Shown: piece after piece, positions 46,440 through 56,985 of the stretch
Layout of the letters: every line of letters begins with the position of its first letter
How positions within the stretch are numbered: position 1 is the stretch's first letter
Assembly (NCBI RefSeq): GCF_003003125.1
Contig: NZ_PVTZ01000001.1
Location: forward strand, 1-64,000
Direction: 5' to 3'
Origin: Laceyella sediminis
GTDB lineage: Bacteria; Bacillota; Bacilli; Thermoactinomycetales; Thermoactinomycetaceae
DNA: 64,000 nucleotides
Translations under genes and position numbers: made by a program
The notes under the pieces: generated by a model
What the model was told of the DNA's origin: nothing
Seen by the model: only the letters and a program-made list of their open reading frames with translations
Database searches by the model: none

Positions 46440-47807
46440 TTAAGCTACTTCCGCTTCTTGCGCGCCCGCTTGCCTTTGTTGCCGCGGCAAGATTGCGTTG
46501 AGCACAATCCCTACCACTGTTGCGAGCGCCATCCCTTCCAACTCCAGATGGATGTCGGCGAAGCGCAGAACCGCACCGCCAATGCCAATCACCAGTACTA
46601 CCGCTGCAATGACTAGGTTGCGCCGTTCTCCCAGGTCGATCCGATGCTCAATCAGCATGCGCAAGCCCGCTGAGGCGATGATGCCGAACAAGAGGATCGA
46701 TACACCACCCATAACCGGGGTGGGAATGGTTTGGATGAGCGCGGACAATTTCCCGATGAAGGCAAAGCTCATAGCCAGCACTGCCGCGCCCCCGATCACC
46801 CAGACACTAAACACGCGAGTGATCGCCATGACACCGATATTCTCCCCATAAGTCGTGGAGGGGGGACCACCAATCAAAGCCGCCGCACTCACCGCAATGC
46901 CATCGCCCAACAGGGAGCGGTGCAAGCCGGGATCGCGAGTCAAGTCCCGTTCCATAATGTTCCCTGTCACAATCAGGTGCCCGATATGTTCCGCCAGCAC
47001 CACCAGCGTAACCGGCAGCATCACCAACACCGCATGCCAGGATACAACTGGCTTGGTGAATTCCGGTACCGCAAACCACGCTGCTTCTTTAACAGGCGCA
47101 AAGTCGACCATGCCCGCCGCGATGGCGATCAGGTACCCCCCGATAACCCCGGCCAAGATGGGGATGATGTTAAGGAATCCCCTGCCGAACATGCTGGTAA
47201 CAATGGCGATGGCCAAGGTAGCCAAAGCCACCAAAAAGTTCTCCAGCGAGTAGGTGTGAACCGTCACCGTGCCCTGCTCCGGGTCAACAGCTTTGATCGT
47301 GCCTTGGATGTTCTGCCATTCTTGCGCTGTTTGCGGAATGGCTTGGATCACATCTTTTTGGCTAGCCATATCAACCGCGGTGCCAGCGAGGGCTAGTCCG
47401 ATCACGATGACCACCGAACCGATCACCACCGGTGGCAACAGATGGTCAAGCCACTTGATGCCAAACTTGTAGACGACCAGCGCAACCACCCCGTACATAA
47501 TCCCGATCGCAAAACAGCCGAACAACGCTTCCCCCATGTTCTTGCCACCTTGCGAGACCGTCAGGATGGGAACGATGAAAGCAAATGAAGAACCGAGATA
47601 AGCCGGTATTTTCCCTCTGGTCACAATCATGTAGGCAAGCGTCCCCACTCCGCTCGTAAAGAGGGCGACCGCCGGGTTCATCCCAGTCAACAGCGGCACC
47701 AGCACCGTCGCTCCAAACATGGCGAACAAATGTTGAAAACTGAGCATGATCCACTCATGCCACGCGGGACGTTCATGCACATCCATTCGTATCTTCTTGT
47801 CTGTCAT
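46440..47807 (-). CDS. pyrP: Uracil permease (NAT/NCS2 family)
   Basis: PyrP imports uracil by proton symport. The 455-residue, 14-helix protein has HLFAMFGATVLVPLLTG, GSSFAFI, VVLAEHIGHL and the NAT signature region GGPPSTTYGENIG. ATG 47807 (MTDKKIRMDVHERP) follows AAGGAGTGG. Earlier in-frame ATGs fall in or next to the attenuator and are unlikely. Confidence 0.94.
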   Translation of the reverse strand: MTDKKIRMDVHERPAWHEWIMLSFQHLFAMFGATVLVPLLTGMNPAVALFTSGVGTLAYMIVTRGKIPAYLGSSFAFIVPILTVSQGGKNMGEALFGCFAIGIMYGVVALVVYKFGIKWLDHLLPPVVIGSVVIVIGLALAGTAVDMASQKDVIQAIPQTAQEWQNIQGTIKAVDPEQGTVTVHTYSLENFLVALATLAIAIVTSMFGRGFLNIIPILAGVIGGYLIAIAAGMVDFAPVKEAAWFAVPEFTKPVVSWHAVLVMLPVTLVVLAEHIGHLIVTGNIMERDLTRDPGLHRSLLGDGIAVSAAALIGGPPSTTYGENIGVMAITRVFSVWVIGGAAVLAMSFAFIGKLSALIQTIPTPVMGGVSILLFGIIASAGLRMLIEHRIDLGERRNLVIAAVVLVIGIGGAVLRFADIHLELEGMALATVVGIVLNAILPRQQRQAGAQEAEVA

Positions 47808-47833
47808 CTCACTCCACTCCTTTTCCAGTCCCA

Positions 47834-47943
47834 TAAAAAAAGCGCCTCTTTCGCCCGCATGGCAAAGAGACGCAGCATACCTGTAATGACAGCGCAATTC
47901 CGCGTTCCCTTTGCCGGCCTCACGGGACCGAGTTAAAAGGGAC
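47834..47943 (-). promoter_or_regulatory. PyrR-dependent attenuator upstream of pyrP
   Basis: The pyrR-pyrP gap carries a PyrR-binding loop (minus-strand CGGTCCCGTGAGGCCGG around 47912-47931, flanked by CCCTTTT/AAAGGG arms) and, further down, a terminator hairpin at 47842-47873 (GCGTCTCTTTGCC/GGCGAAAGAGGCGC) with seven T. UMP-bound PyrR would stabilise the first stem-loop and allow termination. Confidence 0.9.
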
Positions 47944-47947
47944 TTAC

Positions 47948-48511
<564 letters not shown>

Positions 48512-48522
48512 TTACAGGGCAC

Positions 48523-48624
48523 AAAAAAAGCTTCTTGGCCATCGCTGGACAAGAAGCACTGGAAGACATACTGCACCCATATTAAACCGTGCCCTTGCCA
48601 GCCTCTCTGGACTGGATTTAAAGG
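48523..48624 (-). promoter_or_regulatory. PyrR-dependent attenuator in the pyr leader
   Basis: The leader before pyrR has the exact consensus PyrR loop CAGTCCAGAGAGGCTGG (about 48597-48613), with AACCTTTAAATC and CAAGGGC flanks. It is followed by a terminator hairpin GCTTCTTG/CAAGAAGC at 48530-48557 with seven T just before pyrR. Confidence 0.93.
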
Positions 48625-48642
48625 TTCCCTTCGCTTAGATGT

Positions 48643-48671
48643 ATTATGCATCAGTTGGAAGCGGTTGTCAA
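48643..48671 (-). promoter_or_regulatory. Sigma-A promoter of the pyr operon
   Basis: A perfect TTGACA (48666-48671) and CATAAT (48643-48648) are 17 bases apart, giving a start about 20 bases upstream of the first PyrR loop. The -35 lies just past the rluD stop. Confidence 0.85.
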
Positions 48672-48683
48672 CAGAAAATGGTT

Positions 48684-49622
48684 CTATTTCATCTTTAATG
48701 TGAGAATTAAATTTTCCATATCCGCTGGAAGTTCTGCTTCGACGCGAATCCGTTCGCCTGTCCGGGGATGGGTGAAACCGATCACCTTGGCGTGTAGCGC
48801 CTGCCCCGTAATCGGATGGTTGTTCTTCTTCGGTCCATAAACAGGGTCGCCGATAAGCGGGTAACCGATGTACTTCATGTGGACGCGAATCTGGTGCGTT
48901 CTCCCCGTTTCCAGGCGGCACTCCACTAATGAAGCATTTTTCAGCCGTTCCAGCACAGTGAAATGCGTGACGGCTTGCTTGCTGTTTTTATGGATGACCG
49001 TCATCCGCTGGCGATGGTTAGGATCACGTCCCAACGGGGCGTCTACTGTGCCATGCTCATGCGGGATCACCCCGTGCACCACAGCGACATACACCCGTTC
49101 AACAGAGTGTTCCTTCAACTGCTCCACCAAGGACTGATGAGCCAAATCAGTTTTAGCCACCATCAACAGCCCAGAGGTGTCTTTGTCGATCCGATGGACA
49201 ATGCCAGGGCGAGCCACCCCGCCAATGCCGGACAGCTCTCCCTTGCAATGGGCCAACAATGCGTTAACCAGTGTCCCCGTCTCGTTCCCAGCTCCAGGAT
49301 GAACCACCATGCCGCGCGGCTTGTTGACCACAATCACATCTTGATCCTCATAACGGATATCCAGCGGGATCGCTTCCGCGGCCACCTCCAATTCCGCGAT
49401 GGGCGGTTCATCGAACACAACCTGATCGCCCTGCTTCAAACGGTAATTGCTTTTCTTCACTTGCCCGTTTACTCGGACAAACCCGTCGCGGATCCAGTCT
49501 TGCACCCGCGCCCGGGACCACTCCTCATGAAAAGACGGCAGGAACTTATCCAGCCGCTCCCCTTCATATTCCTCTGTGACTTCCCATTCGTGGCGCTCCA
49601 CGATGTCCATTGTTTCTGCCAT
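48684..49622 (-). CDS. RluD-family 23S rRNA pseudouridine synthase
   Basis: The 312-residue protein has an N-terminal S4 domain (GERLDKFLPSFHEEWSRARVQ) and the RluA/RluD catalytic motif HRIDKDTSGLLMVAKT with the essential aspartate. It corresponds by context to B. subtilis YlyB, between lspA and pyrR. Which uridines it modifies is not certain. Its start codon directly precedes the lspA stop region (adjacent genes, no gap). Confidence 0.93.
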   Translation of the reverse strand: MAETMDIVERHEWEVTEEYEGERLDKFLPSFHEEWSRARVQDWIRDGFVRVNGQVKKSNYRLKQGDQVVFDEPPIAELEVAAEAIPLDIRYEDQDVIVVNKPRGMVVHPGAGNETGTLVNALLAHCKGELSGIGGVARPGIVHRIDKDTSGLLMVAKTDLAHQSLVEQLKEHSVERVYVAVVHGVIPHEHGTVDAPLGRDPNHRQRMTVIHKNSKQAVTHFTVLERLKNASLVECRLETGRTHQIRVHMKYIGYPLIGDPVYGPKKNNHPITGQALHAKVIGFTHPRTGERIRVEAELPADMENLILTLKMK

Positions 49623-50108
49623 TTAAGAGTCCCTCGCTTCAGACAACGATTCATTCGGTTCAACCGTGGGGCTGATCAAAGTGAGGATGATCAACACGAT
49701 CACACCGACCACAATCGCTGAATCGGCAACATTAAATATAGGAAATTGATAAGAGCCGAATTGGAAATGCAAAAAGTCGACCACTTCCCCACTCCGCAAC
49801 CGATCGATCAAGTTGCCGATCGCTCCTCCCAATATTAAGGAAAACGAGAAGGACATGATTGGACGCTCATGTTTCAGTTGCCATAAATAATACAGCACAA
49901 AACCGATCACGATAAAGGTGATGATGATAAATAGCCACTGCTTGTTTTGCAAAATCCCAAACGCCGCTCCGCGATTGCGGTGCGAGGTGATGTAAAAAAA
50001 GCCTTGGAGCACCGGAATCGATTCATACAAGCTCATATGGTGAACCACTAACCACTTTGTCCATTGGTCCAAAATCAAAATGCCGAGTGAGGTAAAAAAA
50101 TATCTCAA
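49623..50108 (-). CDS. lspA: Lipoprotein signal peptidase
   Basis: LspA cleaves prolipoproteins after lipidation, for example the Ger C subunit in this window. The 161-residue, four-helix aspartic protease starts at TTG 50108 (M-RYFFTSLGILILDQWTKW), 7 bases after AGGAGG. Catalytic Asp residues lie in LDQWTK and in the late VADSAI, and FYITSHRNRGAAFGI is conserved. An ATG-based start would add 22 wrong residues. Confidence 0.95.
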   Translation of the reverse strand: MRYFFTSLGILILDQWTKWLVVHHMSLYESIPVLQGFFYITSHRNRGAAFGILQNKQWLFIIITFIVIGFVLYYLWQLKHERPIMSFSFSLILGGAIGNLIDRLRSGEVVDFLHFQFGSYQFPIFNVADSAIVVGVIVLIILTLISPTVEPNESLSEARDS

Positions 50109-50201
50109 CTGTCTTCCTCCTGTCTCCCACAGTCGAACAGTTTCCTTTTTCCATCTGATTGTAGCACAGGGCAATCTGTCCGAACAAGTTGAGACAGCCT
50201 T

Positions 50202-50906
50202 TTAACCGATAAAGTCTTGGTCTAGGTCACGCAAGGTTTCTTCCCGATCTTTTTGGCGGTATGCCTGGTTGTGAGTGATATCGGTGATTTCGGCTGAGTT
50301 CCCATCCATATCGGTGATCGCAAAGCCTTCGACCAAGTCGATGTACCCACGCTGTTCATTGTGGTCGACCGTCAATTCGTTGTAACTGCGGGCTTCTGCA
50401 AAAAAATCCGGCGGATTAGACGTCCCATACTGTTCCACTTCCTGCCAAGCATCTTCACCATCATAAAAATTGTAGTCGCTTTCGTCGTGATTGTGATGTC
50501 CTGGTTGCACCACCTGTTCTTCAACCGGACGGTTAGCAGAGATGTGGGGATGTGGACGGTGTTCAACACAATATTCAGCTGTCGGCATCGCTTCCAGTCG
50601 TTCAAACGGAATTTCTTGACCACATTGTTTGCAAATTCCGTACGTACCCTGTTCCATCCGGTTGAGCGCCGCTTCAATCTCTTGCAGATGCCGCTCATCC
50701 GCTTCATTCAATGCCAAATCCTTGCCACGCTCAAACATTTCCGTTCCCAAATCGGCGGGATGGTTATCGTAGCCAGACAATTCTCCCACTGAGGCGTTCA
50801 TCCCCGTTGCCATGCCATAGTTGTCATTGTGCGCCACCCGCTCTTCGATTTCTTGCTTCTCTTGTAGCAATTGTTGCCGCAATAGGCCCAACTGTTGCCC
50901 GTTCAT
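50202..50906 (-). CDS. ylyA: DksA/TraR-type zinc-finger protein YlyA (YteA family)
   Basis: The 234-residue protein has an N-terminal coiled coil (GLLRQQLLQEKQEIEERV) and a zinc finger of the DksA type with CKQCGQEI and YCVEH. It fits the Bacillus YteA/YlyA family. Its place between ileS and lspA is that of ylyA, which in B. subtilis binds RNA polymerase and boosts sigma-G-dependent germination genes. ATG 50906 has GGGAGG 7 bases upstream. The acidic C-terminal half is poorly conserved. Confidence 0.88.
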   Translation of the reverse strand: MNGQQLGLLRQQLLQEKQEIEERVAHNDNYGMATGMNASVGELSGYDNHPADLGTEMFERGKDLALNEADERHLQEIEAALNRMEQGTYGICKQCGQEIPFERLEAMPTAEYCVEHRPHPHISANRPVEEQVVQPGHHNHDESDYNFYDGEDAWQEVEQYGTSNPPDFFAEARSYNELTVDHNEQRGYIDLVEGFAITDMDGNSAEITDITHNQAYRQKDREETLRDLDQDFIG

Positions 50907-51151
50907 ATTCATGCCTCCCATCAAGTCAACTTGCTTACTGTTTATGCTGTCCCGCGTCGGTTCGATTTCCTCTGGAAATGGGAGGATGGAAAGAGAAAAT
51001 GAGGCAGGCGAGCAACAATCGCCATAGCTACCGCTTATGTTTTCATCTAGATATTAGATTATTTCCAATTAACTTGATTTTAATTATACCCTTCCCAAAA
51101 TACTTTATTGCTGTTATGCTTTTAGGCAATGAAGCGAAAGGATGGACAAAC

Positions 51152-52501
51152 ATGGGCAATCAATTGAAAAAACAACTACTGCCCCGACACGTACAAATGA
51201 TGGCGCTAGGTGGTGCCATCGGTACAGGCATTTTTCAAGGCAGTTCGGAAACCATCTCCGCCGCTGGCCCCGGGGTTGTCATCTCTTATCTGGCTGCTGG
51301 AGGCCTCCTCTTCATCGTCATGAGCGCCTTGGCTGAAATGGGGATGGCTATTCCCGGCGTCGATTTGCGCGGATTTATCCACCGTGCTTTTGGTTACCGG
51401 ACTTCCTTCGTCGTCGGTTGGCTCTACTTTTTTCTCTGGATCATCGTGATGGCGCTGGAAATTGTTGCAGCCGGCACCTTTTTGCATTATTGGTTTTCCA
51501 ATATTCCCGTTTGGGCGCTCAGCTTGTTTTCCGCACTCTTTGTCATTTTCATCAATTTATTTAGCGTGCGCTTATACGGAGAAATTGAGTTTTGGCTTAC
51601 GGGTATCAAAGTGGTCACGTTGGTTGTCTTCATTTTGTTGAGCGCCGCGCTGATCCTGGGCCTCATCCCTGTTGCCGATCCGCCATCGGCAAGCAATCTG
51701 ACGGCTCACGGCGGATTCATTCCGCTCGGCTGGATGGGCGTGATCTCGTCGTTGTTGATCGTGATCTTTTCCTATGGTGGCACCGAACTAGTCGGGCTCT
51801 CCATCACCGAAATGAAAGACGCCGACCACACACTTCCCAAAGTGATGCAAGGCGTCATCTATCGCATTTGCCTCTTTTATGCCTTGCCAATCTTGTTGAT
51901 CACCATGCTGGTTCCATGGAATCAAGTGGGTTCACAAGCCAGTCCGTTTGTGCAAGTGCTCTCCGCGGTAGGGCTTAAAGGAGTAGCCCATGTGATGAAC
52001 TTCATTATGTTGACTGCCGTTATCTCCGCAGCCAACTCAGGCATGTACGCGACCTCGCGCATGATCTATTCTTTGGCGAGGGGTGGGGAAGCCCCAGCGC
52101 TGTTTACCCGCACCAGTCAGACCGGGGTGCCCGTATTCGGGCTGATGATCAGCGGCGTCGGCCTTTTGTTGGGCGCTTTCGCGGCCTTCATCGCCAAAGA
52201 CTCTGTCTTTCAATATCTGATGGGCATTCCCGGGCTGACAGTCTTGCTCATTTGGATCTTGATCTGCCTAGCCCAACTCAAGTTACGTCCCACATATGAC
52301 GGACAATTGAAATACCGTGTCGCATTCTTCCCTTATTTGACTGGGCTGACGGTGCTGATTTTGCTCGTCATCTTCGGCTTCATTCTGGCCGATCCGAAAA
52401 ATCTGATCAACAATGCCGTCTATCTCAGCGTGGTGGCTGTGCTGACGCTGGCCTCCTTGTTTATCAGGCCAAGAACGGCATCGCAAACGGTCCGTTCATA
52501 A
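51152..52501 (+). CDS. APC-superfamily amino acid permease (AAT type)
   Basis: The 449-residue, 12-helix permease begins MGNQLKKQLLPRHVQMMALG, then GAIGTGIFQGSSETISAAGPG, the helix-1 pattern of the AAT family (AroP, GabP, YbxG). Substrate not decidable. ATG 51152 follows GAAAGGATGG. The much longer frame upstream crosses the ylyA promoter. Plus-strand single gene between ylyA and ileS, absent at this place in B. subtilis, ending in a strong terminator. Confidence 0.92.
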   Translation: MGNQLKKQLLPRHVQMMALGGAIGTGIFQGSSETISAAGPGVVISYLAAGGLLFIVMSALAEMGMAIPGVDLRGFIHRAFGYRTSFVVGWLYFFLWIIVMALEIVAAGTFLHYWFSNIPVWALSLFSALFVIFINLFSVRLYGEIEFWLTGIKVVTLVVFILLSAALILGLIPVADPPSASNLTAHGGFIPLGWMGVISSLLIVIFSYGGTELVGLSITEMKDADHTLPKVMQGVIYRICLFYALPILLITMLVPWNQVGSQASPFVQVLSAVGLKGVAHVMNFIMLTAVISAANSGMYATSRMIYSLARGGEAPALFTRTSQTGVPVFGLMISGVGLLLGAFAAFIAKDSVFQYLMGIPGLTVLLIWILICLAQLKLRPTYDGQLKYRVAFFPYLTGLTVLILLVIFGFILADPKNLINNAVYLSVVAVLTLASLFIRPRTASQTVRS

Positions 52502-52509
52502 CAAGAGCA

Positions 52510-52543
52510 AAGACGCATCCCCACGGCGGGGATGCGTCTTTTG
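52510..52543 (+). terminator. Terminator of the AAT permease gene
   Basis: A 13-bp stem AAGACGCATCCCC/GGGGATGCGTCTT with a five-base loop is followed by TTTTG. Confidence 0.9.
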
Positions 52544-52636
52544 ATTGCTTCTACCTCGTCGGGGCATACCTCGCCAACTGCTTCTTCACGCTTTAGATTG
52601 CCATCTCAACTTACCATACCCTTAAGATTTCTGCGC

Positions 52637-52668
52637 AAAAAAAGACCCCATGTTCTTATGGGGTCTTT
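52637..52668 (-). terminator. Terminator of ileS
   Basis: An 11-bp stem AAAGACCCCAT/ATGGGGTCTTT is followed on the minus strand by seven T, about 70 bases past the ileS stop. Confidence 0.9.
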
Positions 52669-52735
52669 CATTCGTTGACAAAATCCTGCTTAGCCTCCAT
52701 TCTTAAACTCCTAGAATGCGTGAGGCTAGCATATT

Positions 52736-55510
52736 TTATTCGGCCGCCACATCAGGATAATGCTCGCGCACAATGTCCACACAACGACTGCACAACTCCG
52801 GATGGTCAGCGTGTGTGCCAACAGACGGCAGGATCATGCGGCAACGGTCGCATTTCTCCCCTTCAGCCACTTCTACTTCAACGTGCAATTTCGCTTCCTT
52901 GCTCACATCCGCCGAAGCTGGTTTCAACTCCACTTGCGATACGATGAAGAGTTGATCCAATTCTTCAGATTCAGCCAGCAGAGTAGCCACTTCCTCATTC
53001 GGGGTTAACACCACTTTGGCCCCCAGCGAGTTGCCGATCAATTTCGCGGCCCGCGCTTCTTCCAACGCCTTTAATACCACATCTCGCAACTCAAGCAAGC
53101 GATCCCACTTGGCCTCCAACGCTTCATCTGCATACGCAGGATTGCTGACTGGGAAATCGGCCAATTGCACACTGATCTCTGTCACGCCCGGCACGTGTTT
53201 CCACACTTCATCAGCAGTATGCGGAATGATCGGTGCCACCATCGTCACCAAAGCCTGCAACATATCATAAAGCACGGTTTGCGCGGAACGGCGCACTGGG
53301 GCGTCAGCCGGCAATACGTACAAGCGGTCTTTCAATACATCCAGATAAAACTGGCTCAAGAACACGTTACAGAAGGTGTGCAAGTCCACATACACCTGAT
53401 GGAAGTCATACTCGTCATACCCTTTGGTCACCCGGTCGATCAACCGTTGCAACTTCGCCAATGCAAAGCGGTCCAGCTCGGTCAATTGCTCAAATGGCAG
53501 ACGGTCTGAAGCTGGATCAAAGCCGTGCAAATTCCCCAGCAAGAAACGGAAGGTGTTGCGGAGTTTGCGGTACACTTCAGCGATTTGCTTCAGAATGGCG
53601 TCTGACAGACGCTGATCCGATTGATAATCGCTAGATGCAACCCACAAGCGCAGAATGTCCGCCCCATACATGTTGATCACTTTGGCAGGCTCAATGGTGT
53701 TGCCCAACGACTTGGACATCTTGCGCCCTTCTCCATCCATCGTAAACCCATGGCTGAGCACTTGCTTATAAGGCGCCTGCCCTTTGGTCGCCACCGCGGT
53801 GGACAGGGAAGAGTTGAACCATCCACGATATTGGTCAGAACCTTCCAAGTACAGGTCAGCAGGCCAACTCAGATCATCACGGCCCTCCAACACCGCCTTA
53901 TGGCTGGAACCCGAATCGAACCACACATCCATCGTGTCGGTTTCTTTGCGGAACTCCGTACCGTGGCAAGCCCGGCAGGATTGTCCTTCCGGCATCAATT
54001 CATGCACATCTTTGGCATACCAAGCGGACGAGCCTTCGCGCGCAAACAGGTCGGAGATAAATTTGATCGTCTCTTCTGTGATATGGGGCTCCCCACATTT
54101 TTCACAGTAGAAGATCGGCAATGGCACACCCCAGATCCGTTGCCGGGAAATACACCAGTCTCCCCGGTCGGCGATCATGTTGTGAATGCGCAATTCACCC
54201 CAAGCGGGCGTCCATTTCACTTTTTTGATTTCATCGAGCATTGCCTGGCGGAACCCATCGACTGAAGCGAACCATTGCTCCGTCGCCCGGAAGATGACCG
54301 GCTTTTTGGTGCGCCAATCATGCGGATACTGATGCGTAATGAAGTTCAGCTTCAACAGGTAGCCGCGTTCAGCCAATTTCTCCGTGATCGGCTTGTTGGC
54401 ATCATCATAGAACAGCCCTTCAAATCCGGGTGCTTGCGCCGTCAACCGGCCCTTGCCGTCCACAGGGCACAACACTTCCAAATTATATTTTTGGCCAACG
54501 CGGAAGTCCTCTTCACCATGTCCAGGAGCTGTATGCACACAGCCGGTTCCCGCATCCACCGTTACATGGTCACCAAACACAATGGGGCTTTCCCGATCAT
54601 ACAAAGGATGCTGGCAAACCACGCCGGCCAAATCGCTTCCCTTGTATTGGGCAACGTTCTTATACTCTGTCAGCTCCGCCACTTTCATCACTTCTTCAAC
54701 CAAGGCGGTAGCCATCAGGAGTTTGCGGCCACCGGTTTCAACCAAACTATACTCCAATTCTTCATTCAGACAGATCGCCACGTTGGCCGGAATCGTCCAA
54801 GGCGTCGTCGTCCAGATCACCACATAGGTGTTGTCCACAGGCAACACACCGTTACCTTGTTTCACCGGAAACATCACATAGATGGAGGCGGAGCGCTTGT
54901 CATGGTATTCAATCTCAGCTTCCGCCAACGCCGTTTCCGAAGTGGGGGACCAATAGATCGATTTCATGCCGCGATAGATGTGGCCCTGCTTAACCATCTC
55001 ACCAAACACGCGAATTTGCGCCGCTTCATATTCAGGCAGCAGGGTGATGTACGGATTGTCCCAATCCCCTCGGACTCCCAATCGCTTGAACTGACTTTTT
55101 TGCTTCTCTACAAAGGAAAGCGCGTACTCTTTGCATTTCTCACGGAACTCCACCGGATCCACACTGCGACGGTCCACTTTTTTCTTGGTCACCACCGCAT
55201 GTTCAATCGGCAATCCGTGGGTGTCCCATCCGGGCACATAGGGAGCATAATACCCTTTCATCGACTTGTAACGAATGATGAAATCTTTCAGCGCTTTGTT
55301 CAAAGCATGCCCAATATGGATGTCGCCGTTGGCATATGGGGGGCCGTCATGCAGGATAAAGCTAGGATTTCCCTTCCGCTTATCAAGCACTTGTTGGTAG
55401 ATGTTCACTTCTTCCCACCATTTTTGAATTTCCGGCTCCTTGTTCGGGAGGTTCCCCCGCATCGGAAATTCTGTTTTCGGTAGATTGACTGTTTTGCTGT
55501 AGTCTGCCAT
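52736..55510 (-). CDS. ileS: Isoleucyl-tRNA synthetase
   Basis: IleS charges tRNA-Ile. The 924-residue class I enzyme has HIGH at 65-68, an editing domain ([14 protein letters not shown]), KMSKS in [10 protein letters not shown] near residue 600, and a C-terminal zinc finger with CDRCR and CSRCV cysteine pairs. The C-terminal finger marks the bacterial, mupirocin-sensitive type rather than the eukaryote-like type. Regulated by the T-box upstream. ATG follows AAAAGGAG. Confidence 0.97.
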   Translation of the reverse strand: MADYSKTVNLPKTEFPMRGNLPNKEPEIQKWWEEVNIYQQVLDKRKGNPSFILHDGPPYANGDIHIGHALNKALKDFIIRYKSMKGYYAPYVPGWDTHGLPIEHAVVTKKKVDRRSVDPVEFREKCKEYALSFVEKQKSQFKRLGVRGDWDNPYITLLPEYEAAQIRVFGEMVKQGHIYRGMKSIYWSPTSETALAEAEIEYHDKRSASIYVMFPVKQGNGVLPVDNTYVVIWTTTPWTIPANVAICLNEELEYSLVETGGRKLLMATALVEEVMKVAELTEYKNVAQYKGSDLAGVVCQHPLYDRESPIVFGDHVTVDAGTGCVHTAPGHGEEDFRVGQKYNLEVLCPVDGKGRLTAQAPGFEGLFYDDANKPITEKLAERGYLLKLNFITHQYPHDWRTKKPVIFRATEQWFASVDGFRQAMLDEIKKVKWTPAWGELRIHNMIADRGDWCISRQRIWGVPLPIFYCEKCGEPHITEETIKFISDLFAREGSSAWYAKDVHELMPEGQSCRACHGTEFRKETDTMDVWFDSGSSHKAVLEGRDDLSWPADLYLEGSDQYRGWFNSSLSTAVATKGQAPYKQVLSHGFTMDGEGRKMSKSLGNTIEPAKVINMYGADILRLWVASSDYQSDQRLSDAILKQIAEVYRKLRNTFRFLLGNLHGFDPASDRLPFEQLTELDRFALAKLQRLIDRVTKGYDEYDFHQVYVDLHTFCNVFLSQFYLDVLKDRLYVLPADAPVRRSAQTVLYDMLQALVTMVAPIIPHTADEVWKHVPGVTEISVQLADFPVSNPAYADEALEAKWDRLLELRDVVLKALEEARAAKLIGNSLGAKVVLTPNEEVATLLAESEELDQLFIVSQVELKPASADVSKEAKLHVEVEVAEGEKCDRCRMILPSVGTHADHPELCSRCVDIVREHYPDVAAE

Positions 55511-55605
55511 AGAACATGACTCCTTTTATTCTGTTTTCGTTTTTTCTCTCTGGACAGCGACTTGCGCCACTCATTGGAATATCCTGTGTTCAGATCGGTT
55601 CGGAC

Positions 55606-55880
55606 AATAAAAAAAACCTTCTTCATCCTCAAGGGACGAGAAGGTTTCCCGCGGTACCACCCTACTAGCTTTATGTCCTGGCTCAACAGACGACAAAGCC
55701 ACTTGCACATCCGTAACGTGAATGACGCGGTCGACCTTACTCCAAGGTTCAGGTGACAGTTCCAGGGTGATTTTCGATAGATACTCGGATTAGGCTTTCA
55801 CCACCCCTAATTCGCTGGAACGCGAGCACATCTATCTACTCTTCCCTTTCCTTACCGTTGGCCTCTATTTTATTTGCGTA
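55606..55880 (-). promoter_or_regulatory. T-box riboswitch upstream of ileS
   Basis: The minus strand has the T-box AGGGTGGTACCGCGG (55649-55663), followed by a terminator stem AACCTTCT/AGAAGGTT and eight T. Upstream is a stem I with GGTGGTGAAAGCC in the distal loop. The candidate specifier ATC followed by A lies at 55769-55771, matching isoleucine. Uncharged tRNA-Ile would stabilise the antiterminator. I could not pick a convincing promoter. Confidence 0.93.
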
Positions 55881-55911
55881 ATTTCATCGAACGGTGGCAG
55901 GTTAAGCCAGA

Positions 55912-56886
55912 TTAAAACATCGCTTTTTTCTTTAATGTACGGGATTTTCTGCTGCGCAACTCCCGGCGCGGCTCTTCCTCTTCATCCATGTAAGTGGCTG
56001 CCACTTCATCCAACATGCTGTTGTCAATCACACTGGTATCTTCCATGTTATGAAATTCATTGGTGTGATATTCTTGCGTTGCGTGGAAGTCCTGACCTGT
56101 ATGGAAATCCTGTTGACCTGTATGAAAGTCTTGTCCCGTATGGAAATCATTGTTGTCAAATTCTTGCGTTGCATACTCTTGGTACCCATGGGATGGTTGC
56201 TCCAACAGAAGCTCCGTCGGTTGGCTCTCGGCATACTGCTCGATTTGCTTCCCTTTATCTTCCAAACCTTGCTCCAATTCCTCCAAGGATTCCCAATCGG
56301 AGTTTTCCAAAATATCCAAATGGGATTGCACCAATGTGCGGAAACGGGCGCGGTATACAGTCGCTTTCTGTTTGAGATCAAGCAATTCGCTGTGAATGGC
56401 GCGCGCTTTTTGCAACGCCTCGTTGATGATACGGTCTGCGTTTTTCTCCGCTTCTTGTACGATCAACTCGGCTTCTTTTTTGGCGTTCAAGCGCACTTCT
56501 TCCGCCACTTCTTGCGCCACGCGAATCGACTTGTGAATGCTTTGCTCCATGGAAGCCAGTGTCGCCGCAGGTGGTTGCATCGGCATCGGCTCCGAATAAC
56601 GGGGCATCGGTGGTTGCGTCGGTTGCGGTTGCATCTGTTGCATTTGTTGCACTTGCTGTACCGGTTGTGGTTGCGGACCCGTTTGGAACATGGATTCGCC
56701 TTCCATCAAGCGTTCGATCTCCGCTTGCAACTCTTCCACTTGCTGTTCCAACTCCAGCTTCTCGCGGGTCAGCAATTCAAAATCTTTGATAATCTGATCA
56801 AGAAATTCGTTTACTTCATCTACATCATATCCACGGAACGATCTTTTAAACTCTTTATTGTGTATATCATAAGGCGTTAGCGGCAT
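55912..56886 (-). CDS. divIVA: Cell division initiation protein DivIVA
   Basis: DivIVA marks negatively curved membrane at septa and poles and recruits MinJ, and RacA in sporulation. It starts MPLTPYDIHNKEFKRSFRGYDVDEVNEFL, the membrane-binding domain, followed by a coiled coil (about 30-60), a Pro/Gln/Met-rich linker (69-107), a second coiled coil (112-175), and a C-terminal tail. At 324 residues it is twice the B. subtilis length. The tail has a tandem DFHTGQ repeat. Start between adjacent Met codons after AGGAGGTGCGG is uncertain by one residue. Confidence 0.95.
   Translation of the reverse strand: MPLTPYDIHNKEFKRSFRGYDVDEVNEFLDQIIKDFELLTREKLELEQQVEELQAEIERLMEGESMFQTGPQPQPVQQVQQMQQMQPQPTQPPMPRYSEPMPMQPPAATLASMEQSIHKSIRVAQEVAEEVRLNAKKEAELIVQEAEKNADRIINEALQKARAIHSELLDLKQKATVYRARFRTLVQSHLDILENSDWESLEELEQGLEDKGKQIEQYAESQPTELLLEQPSHGYQEYATQEFDNNDFHTGQDFHTGQQDFHTGQDFHATQEYHTNEFHNMEDTSVIDNSMLDEVAATYMDEEEEPRRELRSRKSRTLKKKAMF
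56050..56148 (-). repeat. Tandem DFHTGQ-coding repeat in divIVA
   Basis: The stretch encodes four to five degenerate copies of D-F-H-T-G-Q (later DFHATQEYHTNEFH). At DNA level it is a short tandem array of 18-21-base units, which could expand or shrink by slippage. Confidence 0.8.
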
Positions 56887-56985
56887 CATCCGCACCTCCT
56901 GGACAAATACAATCTTTTCTATTCGACAATATTACCAAATATCCCGCCGAAATTCTATAAGCGACTTTCAAAAAAGACTTGACAT

